Of a DNA stretch of 38,227 bases, positions 24,337 through 32,395 are shown in pieces. The notes below the pieces were generated by a model. That model ran no database searches. It had not been told where the DNA came from and saw only the letters and a program-made list of their open reading frames with translations. Numbering within the stretch: the stretch's first letter is position 1; each line of letters begins with the position of its first letter. Source of the DNA: Candidatus Firestoneibacteriota bacterium (GTDB taxonomy: Bacteria; Oederibacteriota; Muellerivitia; Muellerivitales; Muellerivitaceae); assembly GCA_013286205.1 (NCBI GenBank), contig JABDGD010000020.1:1-38227 (forward strand), written 5' to 3'. The position numbers and the translations under genes were made by a program.

Positions 24337-26544
24337 ATGAGCATCCAAGCGCTAATCGAAAAGCCGGTTGGTTCTGAAATTACCGGCCCTGAATCTAATC
24401 TCGACCGCACTCTCATTCAAAAAGCCTATGAGTTCGCCAAAAAAGCCCATGCGGGTCAAAAGCGTGTGTCCGGTGATGCCTACTTAACCCATTTGGTGGG
24501 TGTGGCAGACATTCTGGATGAACTTCATATGGATTCGGTCACCATCGCGGCTGGCCTTCTCCACGACATTCTCGAAGACACCACGGTTACTTATGACGAA
24601 CTCAAAGCTGAGTTTGGCGAAGAGATCGCTAACTTAGTCGAGGGCGTGACCAAACTTTCCAATCAGCAGTTTCAAGACGCCGCTCTGCGCCAGGCCGAAA
24701 GCACCCGCAAAATGATGATCGCGATGGCGAAAGATGTCCGAGTCATTCTCATCAAGCTGGCGGACCGCACCCATAACATGCGCACGCTGGACTTTTTGTC
24801 ACCCGAACGCCGCCAGAAAATGGCCCGGGAGACTTTGGATATTTACGCGCCCTTAGCCCACCGTTTGGGTATCGCCAAAATTAAAAGCGAGTTAGAAGAT
24901 CTTTGCCTGCGTTACCTGGAACCAGATGTTTATTACGAACTGGTTGAAAAAATCGCCATGAAGCGCGCCGAGCGGGACAAGATGCTGGCGGGCGTCATTG
25001 AAACGATTCAAACCAATCTCAAGACAGCTGGCATCACGGCCAAAGTCGAAGGCCGCGCCAAACACTTCACCAGCATCTATAACAAGATGACCAAACAGCA
25101 GAAGAATTTTGAGGATATTTATGACCTGATGGCCATTCGTATCCTGACCAGCTCCGTTAAAGAGTGCTATGAGGTTTTGGGGATGATTCACACCCTTTGG
25201 AAACCCCTGCCGGGCCGTTTCAAAGACTATATCGCTATGCCCAAGAACAACATGTATCAAAGCTTGCATACCACTTTGATGGGCCCTGACGCTCAGCCCA
25301 TTGAGGTTCAAATTAGAACTTATGACATGCACCGCACCGCCGAAGAGGGTATCGCGGCCCACTGGATATACAAAGAGGGCAGGGTGGCTGAAAAAGAAGA
25401 CCAAAAGTTCGCCTGGATGCGCCAATTGTTAGATCTTCAGCAGGATATTAAAGACACGACCGAATTCGCTGAAGCGATGAAGGTTGACCTGTTTGACGAT
25501 GAAGTCTTCGTGTTTACCCCCAAGGGCGCGGTGAAAGAATTGCCCAAGGGCGCGACGGCGCTCGACTTCGCTTATGCCGTTCACACCGATGTGGGCACCC
25601 ATTGCATGGGTGTGAAGGTGAACAGCCAGATGGTACCGCTTCGCTACAACCTGAAAAACGGTGACATTGTTGAGGTTTTGACCCAGGCTTCCCGCACGCC
25701 CAGCCGCGATTGGCTGAAGATTGTGGTGACTAGCCGCGCGAAAAACAAAATCCGCCATTGGTTTAGAACCCACTTGTCCGCGGACGAAGTGGACAAGGGC
25801 AAGCACTTGTTTGAAAAAGAAGCGGTCCGCATGGGCCTGGACTTTAATAATCTCATCAAGACCAACGCGCTGGATGAGTTTTTAGGCTTCTTCGGCTGTC
25901 ACAACATTCAGGAACTTTTGGCCAATACGGGTCATGGTGAAATTTCGGCCCGACAAGTGTTGAATAAGATTGTGGCCAAGAACGAGGAAGAACAGGCCGA
26001 GAAGATTGAGAAACAGGAAAAGGCCGAAGGCAAAACTCATGAACCGCCGGTTAAAGAAAACAAGACAAGTGGTTCTTCGACAGCGGCTCCCCCGATTAAA
26101 GGTATTTCGATTGGCGGGGAGAAAGACTTTCTCATCCGTTTCGCCCGCTGCTGTACACCTGTGCCGGGCGACCCCATTGTGGGTTATGTGACCCGGGGAC
26201 GGGGCGTTTCAGTTCACCGAACCGACTGCCCGAATACGTTGTTATTGCCTGAGGCTGAAGGCCGCATGATGCCGGTTTCCTGGGAAGGCAGCGCGGAGCA
26301 GGTTTATGAAGTTGCCATTGAGGTTAAAGCGAAAGACCGTGAGAAGCTTTTGGCCGATATGTTATTGGCCATCTCCGAAGAGGGTGTGGCGATTAGCGAA
26401 GCCAACGCTAAGGCCGCTGAAGGCGGATGGGCCCAGGGTTATTTTGTGATTGGAATTTCGCAGGCGAGCCAGTTGGAGAAAGTGTTGAAGAAACTTCAAA
26501 GAGTGAAGGGCGTGGTGAGTGCCCGCCGTACGGAAGCAAGATAA
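24337..26544 (+). CDS. rel: bifunctional (p)ppGpp synthetase/hydrolase (RelA/SpoT family)
   Basis: The long RSH enzyme makes and degrades the alarmone (p)ppGpp. The hydrolase domain keeps the metal-binding LLHDILEDT (H76, D77, E80, D81), so hydrolysis should work. The synthetase domain has AKHFTSIYNKM (241-251), YDLMAIRI with D263, RFKDYIAMPK with the RxKD motif (294-297) typical of bifunctional enzymes rather than the ExDD of RelA, and EVQIRT (323-328). The TGS domain starts near 388, a Cys-containing RIS/zinc finger (RFARCCTPVPGD...HRTDCPN) lies around 605-635, and an ACT domain ends the protein. All five regions are present and the length is normal. The start is ATG with AAGGGT upstream. 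Confidence 0.97.
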   Translation: MSIQALIEKPVGSEITGPESNLDRTLIQKAYEFAKKAHAGQKRVSGDAYLTHLVGVADILDELHMDSVTIAAGLLHDILEDTTVTYDELKAEFGEEIANLVEGVTKLSNQQFQDAALRQAESTRKMMIAMAKDVRVILIKLADRTHNMRTLDFLSPERRQKMARETLDIYAPLAHRLGIAKIKSELEDLCLRYLEPDVYYELVEKIAMKRAERDKMLAGVIETIQTNLKTAGITAKVEGRAKHFTSIYNKMTKQQKNFEDIYDLMAIRILTSSVKECYEVLGMIHTLWKPLPGRFKDYIAMPKNNMYQSLHTTLMGPDAQPIEVQIRTYDMHRTAEEGIAAHWIYKEGRVAEKEDQKFAWMRQLLDLQQDIKDTTEFAEAMKVDLFDDEVFVFTPKGAVKELPKGATALDFAYAVHTDVGTHCMGVKVNSQMVPLRYNLKNGDIVEVLTQASRTPSRDWLKIVVTSRAKNKIRHWFRTHLSADEVDKGKHLFEKEAVRMGLDFNNLIKTNALDEFLGFFGCHNIQELLANTGHGEISARQVLNKIVAKNEEEQAEKIEKQEKAEGKTHEPPVKENKTSGSSTAAPPIKGISIGGEKDFLIRFARCCTPVPGDPIVGYVTRGRGVSVHRTDCPNTLLLPEAEGRMMPVSWEGSAEQVYEVAIEVKAKDREKLLADMLLAISEEGVAISEANAKAAEGGWAQGYFVIGISQASQLEKVLKKLQRVKGVVSARRTEAR

Positions 26545-26553
26545 AAGAAAACA

Positions 26554-26652
26554 TAATTCTCAATTTTGAATTATGAATTTTAAATTAATGTAACTTCCGT
26601 GAAACGGAAGTTTTCTGTTATTTAAAATTTAACATTAAAAATTTAGAATTAA
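26554..26652. repeat. long imperfect AT-rich inverted repeat
   Basis: The left arm, beginning TAATTCTCAATTTT at 26554, is complementary to the right arm ending AATTTAGAATTAA near 26652: about 28 of 34 positions match by eye. The arms flank a perfect G/C-containing hairpin. The sequence is far more AT-rich than the flanking genes. It could be a small mobile repeat (MITE-like), a relict, or a compound terminator. Confidence 0.65.
26592..26616 (+). terminator. terminator hairpin after the RelA/SpoT gene
   Basis: AACTTCCGT (26592-26600) and ACGGAAGTT (26604-26612) form a perfect 9-bp stem with a GAA loop, followed by TTTTCTGTTATTT. It lies at the centre of the AT-rich inverted repeat. The T-tract is interrupted, so strength is uncertain. 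Confidence 0.65.
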
Positions 26653-26678
26653 GCTAAAGTTAACCAAGGAGTGATTTG

Positions 26679-27062
26679 GTGACCAAAACTGTGGTTTTAA
26701 CTAGTGACGCCCCTAAACCAATAGGCCCCTATTCGCAGGCCATTGAGGCGGGCGGGTTTATTTTTTGCTCCGGACAAATACCGTTAGATCCTCAAACAGG
26801 TCAATTGGTGACGGGGGATATTAAAGTTCAAACTGAAAGAATTCTGACTAATTTAGAAGCGGTACTGGCGGCGGCGGGTTCCTCTTTAAAAAATACGGTG
26901 AAATTGACGGTCTACTTGACGAACCTCGGAGACTTTGAGACCTTAAATAAGGTTTTGGGAGATTGTTTTACTCAGGATCCGCCCGCTCGGGCGGTGGTTC
27001 AGGTTTCAGCTTTGCCTAAAAATGCGTCTGTAGAAATTGATTTGATCGCACTTAAAAAGTAA
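26679..27062 (+). CDS. ridA: RidA/YjgF/UK114 family enamine/imine deaminase
   Basis: RidA hydrolyses reactive 2-aminoacrylate-type enamines released by PLP enzymes. The 127-residue product shows GPYSQAIEAGGFIFCSGQIPLDP, the LTVYLTN strand, and the C-terminal signature PPARAVVQVSALPK with the substrate-binding Arg, followed by VEIDLIA. All hallmark residues are present. The GTG at 26679 has AAGGAG seven bases upstream; a TTG at 26676 is a poorer alternative. The next gene follows after 13 bases. Confidence 0.95.
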   Translation: MTKTVVLTSDAPKPIGPYSQAIEAGGFIFCSGQIPLDPQTGQLVTGDIKVQTERILTNLEAVLAAAGSSLKNTVKLTVYLTNLGDFETLNKVLGDCFTQDPPARAVVQVSALPKNASVEIDLIALKK

Positions 27063-27075
27063 TAGAAGGACAGAT

Positions 27076-28614
27076 ATGGCCGGAGCTTCTTGTACCAATC
27101 ATCCTGATGTGGGCGCTGTTGGGAAATGTTCCCGATGCGAGAAGCCTTATTGTCTGGAATGTTTGGACCTGGAAACAGGCCGTCCACTTTGTCAAAACTG
27201 CTTGGCCGGTAAACCGGTTCCTCAGACGGAAGCGCCAGCGGCCGCTCCGCCGCCAGCGCCCCGTGTGACTGCGCCTGTGCCTCCTTCGCCTCCCATGCCA
27301 GCGCCCCCGCGAATACCCGTTTCAGCTCCTGCGGCTTCAAAAGCTCAAGCCGATACTTTTATTTCTATGGATGATTTGAATATGGGGATGAAAGCCCCCG
27401 AGCCGCCCAAGGCCGAGGAAGTTGTAGAGCCCGCGCCGGTTGAGATTCAGTCCACGCCAATTGAAGTGGCGCCCGAGCCGCCAAAGGTTGAAGTGCAGAT
27501 GGAATCGGCGTCGGTTGAAGTTAAAGCCGAAGAACCTAAAGTGGAAATGCCATCTGTTGGCGGGTTGCCGGCTTTTAAACCGATGGATAACGACCCGCTG
27601 GGTTTATTCAAAAACGCTCCAGCGCCCACCATGCCGAAAATTGAAACACCTAAGCCTGCGGCACCCCAGCCTTTTACCGATTTGCCGCCGATTAAACCAG
27701 CCGCGCCAAAACCTTTTGAAAACATGCCGGCTATGTCCGCGCCAATAATGCCCCCGGTTGTTTCTGAAAAGCCTTCGAACTCGGCCAGTTTTGATCTGGC
27801 TGGCATCATGAATAAATTGGATAAGGCTGAGTCTCCTAAAGCCGCTTTTGACCCGGACGCGCTTATTCCCGCGGCGGACACAGTCTCCGCCCGTGATCTT
27901 CACGCTCCGAAAAATCAATGGCTTTATCAGGCCAAATCGGCAGCGGGGGCCCTGTGGCTCAAAGTTGATATCTTGGCGGCACGATTTAAAATTCCAGGTT
28001 ATTTATTGGCGGCCATTGTTTTTGTGGCGCTCGCGGGGGTGCTGACCCTGGTTTCGCAATTGGGCGGAAGTTCTTCTGTGGTGCTGGTGGATTCCGTAAC
28101 TCCGATTCATATTATTCCAATGGAAGTGGCCCAGATCAGCGACATGGATATTACGGCTTTCTCCGATTTGCAAAATCATTTAGGCGCTTTAGGTTTTAAC
28201 CAAAGCCTTCAAATGACGGTGCCGCAGCTGCCTTCTCCTAATTTTTTCGATATGGGGCTTAAACAAGAGGAAGGCACCTACAGCGAAATTTTGAGAATAC
28301 CGAATCAAATTGGGCCGAGGGTTTCTTATGTGACATTGTTTACCAATGGTGTGTGGTACTCCACCAATGGTTGGGCTGGAAATCCGCAGCAGTTGGATTA
28401 TTTAATCAGTGAGTTTTTACCGGACCACACACCTGAAGAGCTCTATAACGAGCATTTGCAGGGCGTTCAAAAGATCTTGAATACTAATCCGGATTGGCAG
28501 GTTCAGAAAGCCACTCTGAACCGCTACATGGCGGGCTTGAGCGATCACATACGCTGGTTTTTGTCCCTCAAAAACATTCTGCCTTACCAGGCGGACTTCG
28601 CGGCATGGCATTGA
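27076..28614 (+). CDS. B-box-like zinc finger, Pro-rich linker, single-TM protein
   Basis: A 512-residue protein of unknown role. Residues 6-42 hold a Cys/His set (C6, H9, C18, C21, C26, C29, C39, C42) in the spacing of a B-box-type zinc finger. A Pro/Ala/Glu-rich low-complexity linker of about 210 residues follows. One membrane helix lies at about 303-325 (GYLLAAIVFVALAGVLTL). The C-terminal domain (about 335-512) would be outside the membrane and is unassigned. The order resembles bacterial zinc-ribbon/TM sensor-like proteins. It starts with ATG behind AAGGAC, 13 bases after ridA. Confidence 0.82.
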   Translation: MAGASCTNHPDVGAVGKCSRCEKPYCLECLDLETGRPLCQNCLAGKPVPQTEAPAAAPPPAPRVTAPVPPSPPMPAPPRIPVSAPAASKAQADTFISMDDLNMGMKAPEPPKAEEVVEPAPVEIQSTPIEVAPEPPKVEVQMESASVEVKAEEPKVEMPSVGGLPAFKPMDNDPLGLFKNAPAPTMPKIETPKPAAPQPFTDLPPIKPAAPKPFENMPAMSAPIMPPVVSEKPSNSASFDLAGIMNKLDKAESPKAAFDPDALIPAADTVSARDLHAPKNQWLYQAKSAAGALWLKVDILAARFKIPGYLLAAIVFVALAGVLTLVSQLGGSSSVVLVDSVTPIHIIPMEVAQISDMDITAFSDLQNHLGALGFNQSLQMTVPQLPSPNFFDMGLKQEEGTYSEILRIPNQIGPRVSYVTLFTNGVWYSTNGWAGNPQQLDYLISEFLPDHTPEELYNEHLQGVQKILNTNPDWQVQKATLNRYMAGLSDHIRWFLSLKNILPYQADFAAWH

Positions 28615-28687
28615 GCCAACTGCTTTAAACGGTATTCTCCATCTCGAAATTTTCCTTAAAATGGGCCCCTTTTTCAAAGTGTTGCCG

Positions 28688-28716
28688 TTGACACCCCTTG
28701 GGGCAAAGCTTATATT
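28688..28716 (+). promoter_or_regulatory. sigma70-type promoter of the guaB operon
   Basis: A perfect TTGACA (28688-28693) is followed after 17 bases by TATATT (28711-28716). The spacer holds CCCCTTGGGG (28694-28703), a GC-rich inverted repeat directly after the -35 box where a repressor could bind. The start near 28723 leaves a short leader containing the GGAGA ribosome binding site. Confidence 0.82.
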
Positions 28717-28718
28717 AA

Positions 28719-30215
<1,497 letters not shown>

Positions 30216-30238
30216 TCGTTTAATTTAAGGGGGATATC

Positions 30239-30526
30239 ATGATTGTTTCTTTAACTGTTGTCACCGTCCGCAAAGGCCATGAAAAACAGGTAGTGGATAT
30301 CCTCAATGATTTTGTTCAAAAAGAGAAAAAAGTAAAAGGCTGCATGAAGGTTTATCTGCGCAAGGCAATGAACAACACCGATACCTATATGGTTTATAGT
30401 GAATACGATACTCTGGCCAATTTCGAGGCCGCCAATAAAGTTTCTGAAGAAAAAATGAAGAGCAAAAAAATTGAGTTTGTGTTGAAGCCCCATGTGTTGA
30501 AGCTGTTTTACGGTAATTTCGACTAA
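30239..30526 (+). CDS. antibiotic-biosynthesis-monooxygenase-fold (ABM) protein
   Basis: A 95-residue ferredoxin-like alpha-beta protein of the dimeric alpha/beta barrel group. It begins with the strand MIVSLTVVTVRKG, has a helix containing VVDILNDF, and then YMVYSEYDTLANFEAANKV. ABM-type proteins include quinol and heme-degrading monooxygenases (YgiN, HmoB) and many uncharacterised members. No cofactor ligand is evident. It lies 23 bases after guaB and 38 before guaA behind GGGGGA, so it is co-transcribed with GMP synthesis genes, an unusual setting for which I know no function. Confidence 0.82.
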   Translation: MIVSLTVVTVRKGHEKQVVDILNDFVQKEKKVKGCMKVYLRKAMNNTDTYMVYSEYDTLANFEAANKVSEEKMKSKKIEFVLKPHVLKLFYGNFD

Positions 30527-30564
30527 GCCAACCTCGTCTTACCATCTCGTTTTGGAGTAATTTT

Positions 30565-32115
30565 TTGAAACACGATACAGTTATCGTTCTTGATTTTGGA
30601 GCCCAATACAGCCAGTTGATCGCCCGTCGTGTGCGCGAATCCAAAGTTTACTGCGAGATTCTTCCTTACTCCGCTTCAGTCGCTCAAATTCTCGAGAAAA
30701 ATCCCAAGGGCATTATTCTTTCTGGCGGCCCCTCCAGTGTTTACGCCAAAGGCGCGCCCCATGTTTCAAAGGAAGTGTTTGAGTTAGGTATTCCCATCTT
30801 GGGTATTTGCTACGGCATGCAGCTTCTTTCCTATGCTTTAAATGGAAAAGTTCAAAAGGCCTCCAAACGGGAATTTGGTTTGGCTCCGATGAAAATTAAA
30901 GACCGGCATAACTTGTTCGCCGGATTACCGGCCACTCTTCAGGCTTGGATGAGCCATGGAGATCACGTGACCAAGCTTCCGGCCGGGTTCAAGGTGATGG
31001 CTTCTACCGCTAACTGTCATTTAGCCGCAGCGGGTAATGATCAAAAGAAAATCTACGGCATTCAGTTTCATCCTGAAGTCGTCCATACCCAAAAGGGAAC
31101 CAAGATTATTGAGAACTTCGTGCGCAAAGTGTGCGGCTGTAAGCCCACCTGGAGCATGGACTCATACGAAAAGATCGCCATTGAGCAGATAAGAGAACAA
31201 GTCGGTAAAGGCCGGGTGATCTGCGGAGTTTCCGGCGGGGTGGATTCCACTGTGGCGGCGGCCTTGATTCACCGGGCTATCGGCAAGCAGCTTTCCTGCG
31301 TGTTCGTGAATAACGGCGTTCTGCGTAAGGATGAGGCTGAACAAGTCGTAGCCATGTTTAAGAATCAGCTTCACATTCCTCTTCATTATGTTAATTCTGA
31401 AAAGTTATTTTTAGATTTATTGGACGGCGTCAGCGAGCCCGAAAAGAAACGTAAAATTATCGGCGGCACCTTCATCCGTGTGTTTGAACAAAAGGCGCGT
31501 GAACTTCAAAAAAAGGAAGGTGCTTTTGATTTTTTGGCGCAAGGAACACTCTATCCCGACGTGATTGAAAGCGTTTCAGTGAAGGGCCCTTCAGCGGTCA
31601 TCAAAAGCCACCATAACGTGGGCGGTCTGCCTAAAGACATGAAGTTCAAACTGGTAGAGCCGCTGCGGGAATTATTTAAAGATGAGGTCCGCGAATTGGG
31701 CGCTCGTTTGCGTATTCCGCACGAACTCCTTTGGCGCCAACCCTTTCCCGGTCCGGGCTTAGCGGTTCGTCTTTTGGGGCCGATTACTAAACAGCGTCTG
31801 GATATCTTGCGCGAAGCGGACGCGATCGTTCAGGAAGAGATTCAAAAAGCCGGGTTGTATTATTCCATCTGGCAGTCTTTCGCGGTGTTAACCCCGATTA
31901 AAACAGTGGGCGTGATGGGCGACGAGAGAACCTATGAAAATGTTTGCGCGATCCGTGCGGTGCATTCCACCGATGCCATGACTGCTGATTGGGTGAAACT
32001 GCCGTATGAACTGCTGGGTCAAATCTCGAACCGTATGATCAATGAGGTTCGGGGGATTAATCGAGTCGTGTATGACATCACCAGTAAGCCGCCCGGCACG
32101 ATCGAGTGGGAATAG
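30565..32115 (+). CDS. guaA: GMP synthase (glutamine-hydrolysing)
   Basis: GuaA converts XMP to GMP using ATP and glutamine. The 516-residue product has the class I glutamine amidotransferase domain with GICYGMQ (nucleophile Cys82) and FHPEVVHT (His/Glu of the triad), the ATP pyrophosphatase P-loop GVSGGVDST, and the dimerisation domain ending in SKPPGTIEWE. All catalytic elements are present. The start is TTG 30565 with GGAG at 30554-30557; no ATG fits. It completes the guaB-ABM-guaA operon. Confidence 0.98.
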   Translation: MKHDTVIVLDFGAQYSQLIARRVRESKVYCEILPYSASVAQILEKNPKGIILSGGPSSVYAKGAPHVSKEVFELGIPILGICYGMQLLSYALNGKVQKASKREFGLAPMKIKDRHNLFAGLPATLQAWMSHGDHVTKLPAGFKVMASTANCHLAAAGNDQKKIYGIQFHPEVVHTQKGTKIIENFVRKVCGCKPTWSMDSYEKIAIEQIREQVGKGRVICGVSGGVDSTVAAALIHRAIGKQLSCVFVNNGVLRKDEAEQVVAMFKNQLHIPLHYVNSEKLFLDLLDGVSEPEKKRKIIGGTFIRVFEQKARELQKKEGAFDFLAQGTLYPDVIESVSVKGPSAVIKSHHNVGGLPKDMKFKLVEPLRELFKDEVRELGARLRIPHELLWRQPFPGPGLAVRLLGPITKQRLDILREADAIVQEEIQKAGLYYSIWQSFAVLTPIKTVGVMGDERTYENVCAIRAVHSTDAMTADWVKLPYELLGQISNRMINEVRGINRVVYDITSKPPGTIEWE

Positions 32116-32395
32116 ATTTTACTTTGGCGATGCGAATTCCCTTATAAAACCATCGTTTTTTAGTTCGGCTTTTTGGCCCCAAAAACCGCTCACCTGATAT
32201 TATTTATTCAGCTTTTCAAAATTAAACGTATAACTTCCGCAGTTTTATTACGATTTGAAGGTCGCGAAGGAAGGCGGCCCTATTCAGGGCTTTTTCCATT
32301 ACCGCGATGAAAATTACTTCTGATTTTAAAACTATGATTGATTGCCTGACAGCGATCCACATAAACGATTGAAAAATTGTTTTAAGGGATGGTTT
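32116..32395. other. intergenic region between guaA and the first stalk protein
   Basis: These 280 bases hold the terminator at 32277-32295 and, near 32173, an imperfect hairpin CGGCTTTTTGG...CCAAAAACCG. A short frame reading FYYDLKVAKEGG... to a TGA near 32324 has no start codon, so it is either chance or a worn gene remnant. No promoter is evident. Confidence 0.4.
32277..32295 (+). terminator. intrinsic terminator downstream of guaA
   Basis: GCCCT (32277-32281) and AGGGC (32286-32290) form a 5-bp G/C stem with an ATTC loop, followed directly by TTTTT. It lies about 160 bases after the guaA stop. The stem is short but the layout is right for an intrinsic terminator ending the purine operon. 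Confidence 0.6.

Noticed and set aside
32221..32330. Possible gene remnant FYYDLKVAKEGG... ending at TGA
   Set aside because: No start codon, no ribosome site, and it includes the terminator hairpin; likely chance.
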